In this document: positions 1 through 9,416 of the stretch, piece by piece
How positions within the stretch are numbered: position 1 is the first letter of the stretch
Layout: each line of letters begins with the position of its first letter
DNA from: Sphingobium terrigena
GTDB lineage: Bacteria; Pseudomonadota; Alphaproteobacteria; Sphingomonadales; Sphingomonadaceae
Direction: 5' to 3'
Assembly (NCBI RefSeq): GCF_003591655.1
Contig: NZ_QVRA01000023.1
Location: forward strand, 1-63,936
Length of the DNA: 63,936 nucleotides
The notes under the pieces: model-generated
The model's input: the letters and a program-made list of their open reading frames with translations, nothing else
Database searches by the model: none
What the model was told of the DNA's origin: nothing
Made by a program: the position numbers and the translations under genes

Positions 1-1
1 C

Positions 2-94
2 AGTCGGGTGATCGGAAATCTGCAGCGCCGCGCCAAGGCCTTCGGCTTCATCCTGCACGAAATGCCTGGGGAGCCTGATATGGCTGTTTCTTAG
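2..94 (+). pseudogene. C-terminal tail of an ORF cut by the left edge, probably a transposase
   Basis: The frame is open from the window edge to a TAG at 92-94 and encodes about 30 residues containing RRAKAFGFILHEMP and ending in MAVS. This Arg-rich, Leu/Phe-containing tail looks like the C-terminus of an insertion-sequence transposase, but I cannot name the family. The adjoining IS3 sequence begins immediately after it, so the two elements abut or one interrupts the other. Confidence 0.3.
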
Positions 95-1005
95 GAAGGC
101 CACGCAGTTCTTCGCGAGCCAAAAGCCGTGAAGTTCGCTTTTGTGCATAGCTGGCGGCACCGATGGCCCGTTGAACTGCTCTGCCGTGTCATGCTTGTCA
201 GTGAGCGCGGCTATCGTTCCTGGCGCTCGCGACCGATCAGTCGGCGGGAGCGGACGGATATGAAAGTGCTGGCCCATATCAGGGAACAGTACAGCCTCAG
301 CCTTGGCAGCTATGGTCGTCCGAGGATGACCATGGAACTCAAAGAGGTTGGGCTCGACGTTGGCGAACGCCGGGTCGGGCGGCTGATGAAAATCAACGGG
401 ATCAAGCCGGTCCGCACGCGCAAGCACAAGGTCACGACCGACAGCCACCATCGCCTGGGGGTCGCAGCGAACTGGCTGGACGGCGACTTCGCCGCCGATG
501 CGCCCAACCGTAAGTGGGCGGGCGACATCACCTATATCTGGACCTCAGAAGGCTGGCTCTACCTTGCCGTCATTCTCGACCTGCATAGCCGTCGCGTCGT
601 GGGCTGGGCAGTCAGCGACAGAATGAAGAAGGACTTGGCGATCAGAGCGCTGGATATGGCGGTGCGCCTGCGCCAGCCTCCGGAAGGCTGCTTTTTTCAT
701 TCGGATCGTGGCAGCCAATATTGTTCTTACGACTATCAGAAAAAGCTGCAGGCCTATGGCCTGCGTCCATCGATGAGCGGCAAGGGAAATTGCTACGACA
801 ATGCGTCCGTCGAGACCTTCTTCAAATCCCTGAAGGCCGAACTCATCTGGCGGCAGAGCTGGCCGACGCGGCGTCAGGCAGAAGCCGCCATCTTCCAGTA
901 CATCAATGGCTTCTACAACACCCGTCGTCGCCATTCATATCTGGGCGGCATCAGCCCGCTCGCGTTCGAAGCCAAGGTGGCATAATGAGATAGGTGACCG
1001 GCACA
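95..1005 (+). mobile_element. IS3-family element, 5'-truncated
   Basis: The element keeps orfB and only about 13 codons of orfA. The orfA frame reads RKATQFFASQKP then TGA at 129-131; upstream of about position 92 the orfA frame is unrelated and closed. The orfA stop overlaps the orfB GTG, and the CAAAAG run at 120-126 sits where IS3 elements make a programmed -1 frameshift. The right end probably lies near 1005, where the sequence finishes GGTGACCGGCACA, whose complement starts TG as IS3 termini do. With orfA and the left end missing, the copy should not transpose by itself. Confidence 0.7.
128..985 (+). CDS. IS3-family transposase OrfB (integrase core)
   Basis: This is the catalytic half of an IS3 transposase, a DDE-type recombinase that normally works as an OrfAB fusion made by frameshifting. 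The N-terminal HTH_21-like segment (YGRPRMTMEL) precedes an rve integrase core with the three catalytic positions: D in WAGDITYIW, D in FFHSDRGSQYCS and E in YDNASVETFFKSLKAE. The C-terminal FYNTRRRHSYLGG block is typical of the family. At 285 residues it is full length. It starts at GTG overlapping the orfA stop. The orfA partner is missing, so the protein is probably inactive for transposition. Confidence 0.9.
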   Translation: MKFAFVHSWRHRWPVELLCRVMLVSERGYRSWRSRPISRRERTDMKVLAHIREQYSLSLGSYGRPRMTMELKEVGLDVGERRVGRLMKINGIKPVRTRKHKVTTDSHHRLGVAANWLDGDFAADAPNRKWAGDITYIWTSEGWLYLAVILDLHSRRVVGWAVSDRMKKDLAIRALDMAVRLRQPPEGCFFHSDRGSQYCSYDYQKKLQAYGLRPSMSGKGNCYDNASVETFFKSLKAELIWRQSWPTRRQAEAAIFQYINGFYNTRRRHSYLGGISPLAFEAKVA

Positions 1006-2200
1006 AAACATGGGATAATCGCGGCGCGATTCGTCCCGGGCATCAGCATTTTGATATAGCTGACAGGGGTGGTTGCCCCCCGATATGATGGAAAAACGGG
1101 CTCACGATTGGCACCGGGCCCAAGCATCGCACGGAGAGCAACCATGAAACAGTATATAGGCTTTGACGTTTCACTAAAAGATACCGCGATTTCCATTCGT
1201 CAGGATGGAAAACGGATCTGGCGCGGCAAGTGCGCATCGGATCCCCAGATCCTGGCGCAGATAGTCCGCAAACACGCCCCGCATGCGGAGCGGGTGGTAT
1301 TCGAGACAGGTCCATTGTCGACATGGTTCTATCATGCATTAACGGCGGCGGGAGTTCCCGCGGTCTGCATCGAAGCGCGTCATGCGCAGAAAATATTGAA
1401 CGAGACGCTCAACAAGACTGATGCCAATGATGCTGACGGTCTGGCCCAACTGGCAGAAGCCGGCTTTTACAAGGCGGTCAGGGTGAAGTCGTTCGACGCC
1501 ATGTTGACCCGCACACTGGTGGGCGCCCGCAACCTGTTGCTTACCATCTCAACGCAGCTGAGCAATCAGATCCGCGGGGTCATGAAGACGTTTGGCATCA
1601 TCGTTCCCAAGGGTACAGGCCGTGTATTCGACGGGAATGTCCGCGAGCTTCTGGACGGCAGGGATGGCCTGGCACAGATCATATTGCCTTTGCTAGAGGC
1701 CTGGCGCGACATCCGCAAGCGCGCCGCAGAACTTGATCGTCAGTTGCTCGCCGCAGCCCGGCAAAGCCAGGCAATCAAGTTGCTGATGACGATCCCGGGA
1801 GTCGGGGCGGTCACGGCCGTCTCCTATGCTGCGGCGATCGAAGACCCAGCAAACTTCAAAACTTCACGCGCGGTCGGCGCCTGGCTCGGGCTTACCACGC
1901 GGCGTTACCAATCAGGCGAAGTGGATTATGACGGCCACATCTCGCGGCGAGGCGACAACTATCTGCGCGGCCTCTTATACGAGGCGGCAACGGTCATTCT
2001 CACGCGTACCCACGCTAGCAACCAGAGCGGCCTCAAAGACTGGGGCCTCAGGCTGCGCGAGCGGCTGGGTTTCAAGCGCGCCGCGGTCGCTGTGGCCCGC
2101 AAACTGGCAGTCATCATGCACACAATGCTCAATACAGGAGAGGCATTCAACACATCGGCTGGCGTCACCGCATAACCAATTCACCTGCTTAACTTCTCAG
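1006..2200 (+). mobile_element. IS110-family element, apparently intact
   Basis: A complete IS110-type transposase gene (1144-2175) is flanked by about 140 non-coding bases on its left and a short right end. IS110 elements lack terminal inverted repeats, so I cannot fix the exact ends; 1006 is just after the presumed IS3 end and 2200 is a guess. In this family the non-coding end can encode a bridge RNA that pairs with donor and target DNA. The 1006-1143 stretch has the right place for one, but I did not model a fold. Confidence 0.55.
1144..2175 (+). CDS. IS110-family transposase (DEDD recombinase)
   Basis: A 343-residue recombinase of the IS110 family, which moves DNA with an N-terminal RuvC-like DEDD domain and a C-terminal serine-containing Transposase_20 domain. 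DEDD candidates visible are D in IGFDVSLKDTAI, E in VVFETGPLSTWF and the aspartates of NKTDANDADGLAQL. The C-terminal domain shows IPGVGAVTA and WLGLTTRRYQSGE. The ATG at 1144 follows GGAGAGCAACC, a good ribosome site; the longer in-frame ORF from 1069 has no comparable signal. Length and both domains look intact, so this copy may be active. Confidence 0.9.
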   Translation: MKQYIGFDVSLKDTAISIRQDGKRIWRGKCASDPQILAQIVRKHAPHAERVVFETGPLSTWFYHALTAAGVPAVCIEARHAQKILNETLNKTDANDADGLAQLAEAGFYKAVRVKSFDAMLTRTLVGARNLLLTISTQLSNQIRGVMKTFGIIVPKGTGRVFDGNVRELLDGRDGLAQIILPLLEAWRDIRKRAAELDRQLLAAARQSQAIKLLMTIPGVGAVTAVSYAAAIEDPANFKTSRAVGAWLGLTTRRYQSGEVDYDGHISRRGDNYLRGLLYEAATVILTRTHASNQSGLKDWGLRLRERLGFKRAAVAVARKLAVIMHTMLNTGEAFNTSAGVTA

Positions 2201-2320
2201 CGCGTCAGCATCTGACGTATTGAGGCGTCCCTGCCGCGGACGTGGGTCAGGTCATTCCGCTTTAACGGCTGCAGCTTTTTAAAGACTGCGCACAAAACAT
2301 AGGAAGACCTTGCCTGCGGA

Positions 2321-2356
2321 GACCCATCATGCGGCGGCTTTATGCCGACCGCGAAG
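2321..2356 (+). repeat. Copy A of a 36-base repeat shared by IS110 ends
   Basis: The stretch contains ATGCGGCGGC followed by GCCGACCGCG, and it recurs with few changes at 3307-3343, downstream of the truncated IS110 transposase. Copy A has no matching transposase upstream, so it probably marks the remnant end of a further, related element. Confidence 0.5.
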
Positions 2357-2467
2357 ACAACCCTGCTCCCGGCATACGAAAACCCTCGCGCGACACGCCG
2401 TATTGAGAAAAACAAGCACAAGGTTGATTAACGTGTCGACGCCCTGCCCGACGCGATTAGCCTTCCC

Positions 2468-3166
2468 ATGCCAACCACGCTTGACTGCAGGGATGCGATT
2501 ATACAACCGTTACAAGTCCAGACGGTGCTCTGCAAAGTGCGGGACATGGAGAATGCGGTTCGCGCCGTACTACGCGAAAGCGGGCTCAAAGTGGGAGCTC
2601 CAGGGCGCAAGCTGTTCGCCACGCGGGTGCGCGAACTCGCTGAAACCGATCCTTCGCTGGCGGATATTACAGAACCCTTGCTGGCCATCATCGCCGCCAT
2701 GCACTGCCAACTTGAACGGCTGACACGCCGTGTTCTTGAGGCTGTTCGAGTTGAACCGATCTGCCGACAGTTGATGACCGTGCCCGGCGTGGGGCCGCTG
2801 ACGGCGCTCGCCTTTCGCGCGACGGTGGATCGACCTGACCGCTTCCGACGATCTCGCGATGTCGGTGCCCACCTTGGCCTGACTCCAAGGCGATATCAAT
2901 CGGGTGAAACAGATGTGCAGGGACGCGTCAGCCGGTGCGGCGATGAACTCGCGCGCACATTGCTTTACGAGGCGGCCCATACGTTGTTGACCCGATGCAA
3001 GAAATGGTCGGCGCTCAAGGCCTGGGGCATAGGTATTGCCAAGCGGCGGGGGATGGCAAAGGCCCGCGTCGCTGTCGCCCGTAAGCTCGCAGTGATCCTG
3101 CATCGGATGTGGAGCGATCAGACCGAGTTTCGCTGGGGGAAGGTTCCTGCAGGCCAGGCAGCATGA
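2468..3166 (+). pseudogene. IS110-family transposase, N-terminally truncated
   Basis: The frame encodes the C-terminal Transposase_20 half of an IS110 recombinase: a helical middle (CKVRDMENAVRAVLRESG), VPGVGPLTA, LGLTPRRYQSGE and ARVAVARKLAVILHRMW. The whole N-terminal DEDD domain, about 110 residues, is absent, and the first 20 or so codons of the open frame do not resemble the family; homology seems to begin near 2537. It differs clearly in sequence from the intact copy at 1144-2175, so it comes from another IS110 lineage. It is not expected to be active. Confidence 0.8.
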
Positions 3167-3551
3167 GGAGGCACAATCAGAATCCCGCCTGAGAAGACGG
3201 GTAGCGTCGTTCCCATGGGGACGAAGGGCAAGACGATCTCGCTTAGAGTCCGGAACCTCAGCCCAGCTGAAGGTCGCGAAACAGATTGAGACGCCTTGCT
3301 CTCCATGACCCCATTATGCGGCGGCCTTGCGCCGACCGCGGAGAGAAGCGAGTGATCCATGGGAACGATCACGTAATCGAGGAAGCAGCTTGACCCAAAG
3401 GGCCCCAATCAGAGAAGACTCTTAGCAGCGCCACGTAGCATGGTTCATCCACACAGCGACTTGGGGATCGACTCCGCTGCGCCAGCTGCGGGTGAAAGCA
3501 CATGCTACTCACGAAACACTCTGTGCACTCGGTCTGGCAAATCAAGGTCAC
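3167..3551. other. Non-coding remnant downstream of the truncated IS110
   Basis: No convincing gene lies here. It holds repeat copy B (3307-3343) and probably the right end of the degraded IS110. The lytic transglycosylase gene on the minus strand ends at 3552. Confidence 0.5.
3307..3343 (+). repeat. Copy B of the IS110-end repeat
   Basis: This is the second copy of the motif at 2321-2356, about 140 bases after the stop of the truncated IS110 transposase. That position fits the non-coding right end of the element. Confidence 0.5.
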
Positions 3552-4058
3552 TCACGGGCGAAAGACAGCATCTCCGTATCTCGTCCGCATATGCTGAGCT
3601 ACCGAACTACGATAGCGTCTCTGCCGCCACGTCGTCGGGCTGTGATAGACGCCAATCGCCTTCCAGTAATTGCCGTTCGAGCGCAGGGCAGATAAGAATA
3701 TCCACCTTGCAGCCTCCGCGTTGAAGCAGGGATCAAACCGCAGCCAATGTCGAACCTGAACAGGTGCACGCCCAACAAGCGCAGCGATGCGAGGTATCCA
3801 CCAACTGTTGATCTGCAAGGGACCAAGATCGTAAGAGCCATTGATGTTACGAACCTCAGCGCCGATCCAGCCCGCTTCCTGATCGCGCAATCCCCAAAGC
3901 GTTTTCTCGAGCCAGGGCTGACCAAGCGAGGCTCGCCGAATACAGGCGGAGATCCGCAAGTCCCCCTCGTCAGAAGACTTCGAAAGTGTGGGGGCGGTGT
4001 ACAATGCCATAGTGATGACGGCAGTGCATAGCAGCCTGGGGATGCCGTATGACCTCAT
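3552..4058 (-). CDS. VirB1-like lytic transglycosylase
   Basis: A 168-residue exported muramidase of the SLT family that would open peptidoglycan for the conjugation apparatus. The first 25 or so residues (basic start, then CTAVITMALYTAP) form a likely signal peptide. The catalytic glutamate is in LRDQEAGW, followed by the family features GSYDLGPLQINSWW and YNxx-like AIGVYHSP. It is the last gene of the mobilisation operon and overlaps the preceding gene by four bases (ATGA), which fits translational coupling. VirB1/TrbN-type proteins usually accompany type IV secretion, yet no channel genes are seen in this window. Confidence 0.85.
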   Translation of the reverse strand: MRSYGIPRLLCTAVITMALYTAPTLSKSSDEGDLRISACIRRASLGQPWLEKTLWGLRDQEAGWIGAEVRNINGSYDLGPLQINSWWIPRIAALVGRAPVQVRHWLRFDPCFNAEAARWIFLSALRSNGNYWKAIGVYHSPTTWRQRRYRSSVAQHMRTRYGDAVFRP

Positions 4059-4363
4059 CCGACCCTCCTGATAGCGGTTCCAGGCGTAGTGATCGTATTG
4101 GTCGGATCACTGTAAAGTGACAGCGCCGCAACTGGGCCACCTTTCAGAAATGCATAGAGCGCTCTCCCCGAACTGATCTCGGCGGCGGCGCTACGAGCGA
4201 AAGAAGTCCAGCTGTCAGGCCCGGTCCATCCAATGCGTCTGAAGGAAACTCTACACCTTCCGGTCAGGCGCGACGTACGGAATTCAAACCCATGCAGAGG
4301 TGGGACAGCGCCCGCGAAGCGCTTTCCCTGGGTCAGCTGAACGGCAAACTTACAGCGAAGCAT
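4055..4363 (-). CDS. Small basic protein in the relaxase operon, function unknown
   Basis: The frame begins 11 bases after the relaxase stop and ends in an ATGA overlap with the transglycosylase start, which is the spacing of a real operon member. The 102-residue product is Arg-rich at the N-terminus (RTSRLTGRCRVSFRRIG), with a more ordered centre (WTSFARSAAAEISSGRALY). I recognise no domain and no signal peptide. The ribosome site is weak, so it may be translated by coupling. It could be a conjugation accessory protein, but nothing in the sequence shows that. Confidence 0.5.
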   Translation of the reverse strand: MLRCKFAVQLTQGKRFAGAVPPLHGFEFRTSRLTGRCRVSFRRIGWTGPDSWTSFARSAAAEISSGRALYAFLKGGPVAALSLYSDPTNTITTPGTAIRRVG

Positions 4364-4374
4364 AGGCAGTTACC

Positions 4375-7329
4375 TTATCGTTCGGGGCCATGGGAGGGTC
4401 CGGGTCGATGCGCAGGAGATTCGCTTTCCCGGTCGATGCCGGTTTTCGGCGCTGTCCATTCGGCGCGCGCATGGTCGAGAATGCCTGCGAGAAACCTGTC
4501 GAGCACCTGCGCGATGTTCCGGGCACCGTCGGCAAGATGCTCAGCCGCGCCACGGGGTGAGCGGTCACGATAGTGGAGTTGTCGCTCGAGCGCCCGATCG
4601 CGCCGCTCGTTTCGGTCTCGCTCCTGCTCGGCCCTCAAATTTTCCAGATGGCCTTCCCGGCGTTTCGAGAAGGCATCTACGCGGTCAGTCTTCAACCGGC
4701 CCAACCCTTCCGACGAAGACGTCTTCTCTCCTGATTGGCGCTCGAGCTTGCCAATCAGTTCCTTGACGTTGTTGGTCCATAGCCTGGCACCGAATGCCGC
4801 GCGGGTAATGGCAGTGTAGAAATTCTGGGCGTTGACCAGCGGCGATTCGACCGGCGCCAGCACGAAAACGCGCGGATAGGTTTTGGACTGGGCGGAATAG
4901 ACCGTCTCTGCATAACCATGATCCCAGGTCCGGTGTTCCGACAGATTAACCTGCTGCACGCGCCCATCTCGATCCCAGCGGATCGTCGCTACCGGCCCAT
5001 CAAGTTTTTCTGCGGTGCCGCGCTCCGCATTGCGTAGCCCGAGTTCGCGATTGACGAGCCGCCACTGCATACGGTCACCCTCCGCAATATCCCGTTCTTC
5101 AGGATTGAACACATTGATGTGGCGGGCCTTCGTCGTCTGCGGATCCCAGCGTATGACGCGCCCCTGATCGTCGACAAAACGCACAACCTGGCGCCCATTG
5201 ACCTCCCGGCCTAGTCCAGCGACCCGATAGTCGGCGTGCCGTGCGATACCGAGGTCTGCAATGTCCCGCTCGAAACGCACCACCTGTCCTGCCCCGTAGA
5301 AGCGGGCCATATGCTTCTGGATATTGGTCGAGCCCGCTGGGGCCAGGATGGAAAACCTACTATCCTCGGCGGCCAGCCCATTCTCGTTTTTCAGCGCTTC
5401 GCGAATCTTACTGTTGACGATCAGCCGGGTCGCATTGTCGAGAACAAGGATATTGGTCCCTGCCCGTGATTCCGGCTTGAGCCGTATCCAGGCATTGACG
5501 ACCTGCTCCGCCATCTTTTCATTGTCGTCGACGGTGTTGACGCTATCGAGCTTTGCCAATGCCTCGGCAAAGTTCCCGGCGCGCGCGGCGGTAACGGCAG
5601 CCTTGATCGATTTCGTTTCCTGCCGAACGGCTTGCGTCAACTCGACCGTCGGCAAGCCCAGCCTTCGCATCAACCAGAAGGGTTTGCCCTGCTCGATCGC
5701 CCCGGTCTGTTTCTCGTCTCCGAGGAAAAGCAGCCGTGCGCCGGTTGTCCCGCTGATCTCCAGCATCCGCTGGGCCTGGCGGCTGCCGAGCTGCCCTGCT
5801 TCATCGAGAACCAGCACATGGCGGTCCGTGATTCCCTGCCCGCCGCGCGCGACGAAGCTGGCGACAGTATGAGACATGATGTTCGCCTTGCTTCCCAGTT
5901 CCGCAGCGGCCGATGATGTGGGTGCTAATGCAATCAATGACGTTCCCGGCTCGGCCGCCTCAGCGAGAACTCTCACCAGCGTCGATTTTCCAGAACCGGC
6001 AACACCGTGAATCGCCGTGACCCGATCCCGCGTCAGCGCCGTCTCGACAAGTGCGCGCTGCTGCTGCGTGTTGAGCGACGTCCCGTCGAGCACGGCCAGC
6101 AAGCGATCGCTGGTGGCGATTGGACGCGCGTCATCAAGGCCAAGCGCGATATGCTGGGTCAATGCCAGCTCCAGACGCCAGGACTTCCGGCTGGTGCGGC
6201 CACGGGTCAACACCCTGTCACCGGTCTGATCATGGGTCGGCAGCAATTTGCGCAGGACCTCATGTGCTGCGATCCGGGGACGGATATCGTCGAGCCGGAC
6301 TTCACCGACATAGGCAGCAAGACCAGTGCGCAATATATCGCCTAAATTGTTGACCGCCTCGGATGTCTCCAGTTGCCGCAAGCCAAAAAGAGCCGCACGC
6401 GACGCATCGCGTTCCGTGGGCGCCGGATGCTCCCCTTCCAGACCCCGCGCCAGCGCAGCAATCTCCTGCAGCGTTTCGACACGCTTGCCTGTCCGCTGAT
6501 GCCATTGCGCGCTGAGTTCGGCCTCGCCGATCTTCACCTTCGCCTTGCGGGTGGCGTAAAAGGAAGCACGCTGGGCTTTCTGGCCCACCAGACCATGCTC
6601 GCGCGCATGGTCTTCAATCGCCTCGGCGCGCTTCGAGAAATGGTCGATCAGGTCCTTCGGCACGCTTCGTATCTCGAACAATCCGGAACGCGGATCAGCA
6701 TCGATTTCATAGCCCGCTTCGCGCAAACCGAAGGCCAGCGCGTTGCGATAGATCTGCCCGGCCACGCGCTGTTCGCCATACATGACCCGGCTTTCCAGGC
6801 TTGCCATGGGATCGCCATTCTCGTGGTTCGTCATGTTGAGCACGACGAGATGCGTATGCAGATGTGGATCGAGTTCCCGGCTGCCATGCTCGGTGAAACG
6901 AGCAACCAGGATCCGGCCCGTTGTTTCGTGGACGATCTTCCCTTCATCACGGCGGCGCAACTGCGCCTGCTCTTCCAGATAGGAGATAGCCGCGTTCACC
7001 GCGCGCTCATGGGCGGCGAGCACGCGTTCGTCACCTGCCACCAGCCCCATGATCGAAACCGACTTTGGCGCATTGACCGCAAAATCCCAACCGGGGTGAT
7101 GCTGAATTTCGCCATCCGCACGGTGTCGTCCGAGTTGTTGATCGCCGACTTTTCCAGCAAGTAGGTCGCGCAACAGCTTTGGATCAACAGCGCCGGAGAG
7201 GCCGAGATCGGCTGCCAGCTTCCCACCCCATTCAGACGGTTCGTTACCGCCCTTGGTGTAGTAATCGCCAACCGTGTAGTAGCGGGCGATATTGGCTGGT
7301 GTGCCATGGAGGCGTTGCGGCTGGATCAT
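4375..7329 (-). CDS. MobF-family conjugative relaxase/helicase (TrwC/TraA type)
   Basis: This 984-residue protein nicks oriT, stays covalently bound to the DNA 5' end and unwinds the strand for transfer. The TrwC relaxase domain fills roughly residues 1-290: tyrosine pairs at 17-18 and 23-24 supply the nucleophiles, and HLHTH at 156-160 is the metal-binding triad. A RecD-like SF1 helicase follows, with Walker A in GVAGSGKST (442-450) and Walker B LVLDEAGQLG (DE at 509-510), and a late helicase motif in NFYTAITRAA. The charged C-terminal tail is probably disordered. Its ATG overlaps the coupling-protein stop by four bases. The architecture is complete and looks functional. Confidence 0.93.
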   Translation of the reverse strand: MIQPQRLHGTPANIARYYTVGDYYTKGGNEPSEWGGKLAADLGLSGAVDPKLLRDLLAGKVGDQQLGRHRADGEIQHHPGWDFAVNAPKSVSIMGLVAGDERVLAAHERAVNAAISYLEEQAQLRRRDEGKIVHETTGRILVARFTEHGSRELDPHLHTHLVVLNMTNHENGDPMASLESRVMYGEQRVAGQIYRNALAFGLREAGYEIDADPRSGLFEIRSVPKDLIDHFSKRAEAIEDHAREHGLVGQKAQRASFYATRKAKVKIGEAELSAQWHQRTGKRVETLQEIAALARGLEGEHPAPTERDASRAALFGLRQLETSEAVNNLGDILRTGLAAYVGEVRLDDIRPRIAAHEVLRKLLPTHDQTGDRVLTRGRTSRKSWRLELALTQHIALGLDDARPIATSDRLLAVLDGTSLNTQQQRALVETALTRDRVTAIHGVAGSGKSTLVRVLAEAAEPGTSLIALAPTSSAAAELGSKANIMSHTVASFVARGGQGITDRHVLVLDEAGQLGSRQAQRMLEISGTTGARLLFLGDEKQTGAIEQGKPFWLMRRLGLPTVELTQAVRQETKSIKAAVTAARAGNFAEALAKLDSVNTVDDNEKMAEQVVNAWIRLKPESRAGTNILVLDNATRLIVNSKIREALKNENGLAAEDSRFSILAPAGSTNIQKHMARFYGAGQVVRFERDIADLGIARHADYRVAGLGREVNGRQVVRFVDDQGRVIRWDPQTTKARHINVFNPEERDIAEGDRMQWRLVNRELGLRNAERGTAEKLDGPVATIRWDRDGRVQQVNLSEHRTWDHGYAETVYSAQSKTYPRVFVLAPVESPLVNAQNFYTAITRAAFGARLWTNNVKELIGKLERQSGEKTSSSEGLGRLKTDRVDAFSKRREGHLENLRAEQERDRNERRDRALERQLHYRDRSPRGAAEHLADGARNIAQVLDRFLAGILDHARAEWTAPKTGIDRESESPAHRPGPSHGPER

Positions 7330-9416
7330 GCTGGCCTCGCCCGCTCACGCGGTCCGTCATCGCGGCCATGCTGGACAAGATCGGACCGGATTTCTCCCTG
7401 CTTGCCGGCAAGGATCGTCCAAAGGTTGCGGGCGGGCGCAGGCAAATCCGCATTCTCGTCATTGAGCAATAAATCTTCCACACGTTGCGGATCGATGTTC
7501 GGCGCTGGAAGCGTAAACAGTTCCGGCTGCGGTGATGGCCTCGGGACAGATTCTGAAGATAGCGAAGGCTTCGCTGGCTTGATCTCGACATGTGTCGCTG
7601 GCGGAGATGACTGCGTGGCTTCCCGCTCCATCGCTTCACGAACACGCGCTTCGGCGTGAGCGATGCGAACGAGCATCTCGGCCTTGTCGATCTGAATGGG
7701 GGGTGTCGTGCGTTCGAGGAAGGCTGGTCCCAAAGAGGGTACGTCGTTGAACCGGCTATCGAACCGCACCACGGGCAAATTGCGGCCGAAGCGCAGGAAG
7801 CCCACCAGGTTGGGCAGGTTGGTGACCTCGGTCGACATGACCAGTGGCCGCGTCACCTGCATCCGCGACAGATTGACCCCATCGCGCATGTCGTTGACCC
7901 CATAGGACATGCCCTCATTGGCTTCGACCTGTTCGACCTGACCAAGGTTGATCGAAACATGCTCGGCGGTATCCGTGTCATTCGCGCGCAGCGCCACCCA
8001 GGTCGAGCAATAGCCAGTGATCGCAGCCGCATCGTCCTTGCCGTAAGTGGCCTTGAGCTGGGGATAGGACTGGAAGCCCAATATGCCGCAGCCGCCATAT
8101 TTGCGGGCACGGGCAAGGAAATCCGAGAGCGACGGCAGCTTATGCAGCGTCGGCAGTTCATCGATCACGCAATAGAGCCGCCGGTCGCGATCTGGCGTCA
8201 GGCTCATGATCGCGCTGATTGCGATGTCGAGCCAGACGGTGATAAGCGGGCGTAGCGAGGGAAGCTGATCGGCTTTCACTGTGATGAAGAGCCAGCTTCC
8301 ATCAGCGCCCTTTTCCACCCAGTCTCGGATCGAGAAGCCGTCTTCGGTGTCATCGAGATAGCCGAAGCTGCGCATGACCGATGCAAGTTCGGCCTGGATG
8401 CCGGCTGATGTCCGTTCGCCTTCGGTGCTGATGAAGGCGGCGGCATCGGTCCCGGTGACAAAGGCGGCGAGGTCCTTCAGTTTAGAGCGCAGCAGACGGT
8501 CGAGCAGGACCGAGACATAGGTATGTTTCTGGCGCGCCAACTTGCGCATGACCGCAACCAGCGTCCCCCGCGCCGCCTTCGCCCAGAAGGGATCGCCATG
8601 CTTGTCGGGAATGGTCGATTCCGCGATCTGATCATAATGGTAGTCGCGCGGCACATCGACCCAGGGCGACCAGCGCGCCGCGCGCTGGTCGAGCGGGTTG
8701 AGCAACATGTCAGTGCCCTGCCGATAGAATTTCTCGACGAAGGTCCCGGCGGTATCATAGACGATGGCGCGCCGACCCGATTTGCGGATGCCGTCGAGCA
8801 TGCCGACGATCAGGTTTGTCTTGCCTGTGCCCGGCGCACCGCACAGCAGGATATGCTCAGGCTCATAGGCCTCAGGCACCGGCACATTACCGATTACCAG
8901 CGGTCCCTTGGTCTGTCGCCATAGCGCGCGTTTCACCTGACGGATCGTGCCGAACCTTGCCCCTCGCAGATATTCGTTGGAGCCCAGGCCCTTACCCGTC
9001 CGGGTGAAGTAGAACCAGGCCCAGGCGAGCATGACAAGGGTGAACAGGCCAGAGAGCAGTGCGCCATGCAGCAGATAGACTTCAAATGCATGCAGGGTCT
9101 TTTTCGCGAGGGTGGAGGCAACCAGCCAGTCCGCCGAGGTCCAGTAGGCCTGGCCTTCGGGGGTGCGAAACTGCACCGGATCATTGGTCCCGGCGGCGGC
9201 ATCCACCTTGATCGTGGCTTCGGCCAATTTGACCAGAACGAACCGCTCATACTCGGTCGACTTCTCGAACGCATACCAGAGCGTGCCGATGATCCAGATG
9301 ATGAAGCCGGCCAATATGGTCTGGTAGAAGACCTGGGTCGTCATTCGGACATTGTGGACGATCGCCTGTCCGCCCCGCGTCCAGGAGCCTAACGTGTCGT
9401 TGCGAAAGATGCTCAT
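7326..9416 (-). CDS. Type IV coupling protein (TrwB/TraD family ATPase)
   Basis: A 696-residue inner-membrane ATPase that brings the relaxase-DNA complex to the secretion channel. Two N-terminal membrane segments are visible (about 30-49 and 113-137), enclosing a periplasmic loop of about 60 residues. The cytoplasmic motor carries Walker A GAPGTGKTN (193-201) and Walker B LYCVIDELPTL (DE at 419-420). The Pro-rich C-terminus after residue 600 is variable in the family. It overlaps the accessory gene upstream and the relaxase downstream by four bases each, so the three are one translationally coupled unit. Confidence 0.93.
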   Translation of the reverse strand: MSIFRNDTLGSWTRGGQAIVHNVRMTTQVFYQTILAGFIIWIIGTLWYAFEKSTEYERFVLVKLAEATIKVDAAAGTNDPVQFRTPEGQAYWTSADWLVASTLAKKTLHAFEVYLLHGALLSGLFTLVMLAWAWFYFTRTGKGLGSNEYLRGARFGTIRQVKRALWRQTKGPLVIGNVPVPEAYEPEHILLCGAPGTGKTNLIVGMLDGIRKSGRRAIVYDTAGTFVEKFYRQGTDMLLNPLDQRAARWSPWVDVPRDYHYDQIAESTIPDKHGDPFWAKAARGTLVAVMRKLARQKHTYVSVLLDRLLRSKLKDLAAFVTGTDAAAFISTEGERTSAGIQAELASVMRSFGYLDDTEDGFSIRDWVEKGADGSWLFITVKADQLPSLRPLITVWLDIAISAIMSLTPDRDRRLYCVIDELPTLHKLPSLSDFLARARKYGGCGILGFQSYPQLKATYGKDDAAAITGYCSTWVALRANDTDTAEHVSINLGQVEQVEANEGMSYGVNDMRDGVNLSRMQVTRPLVMSTEVTNLPNLVGFLRFGRNLPVVRFDSRFNDVPSLGPAFLERTTPPIQIDKAEMLVRIAHAEARVREAMEREATQSSPPATHVEIKPAKPSLSSESVPRPSPQPELFTLPAPNIDPQRVEDLLLNDENADLPAPARNLWTILAGKQGEIRSDLVQHGRDDGPRERARPA

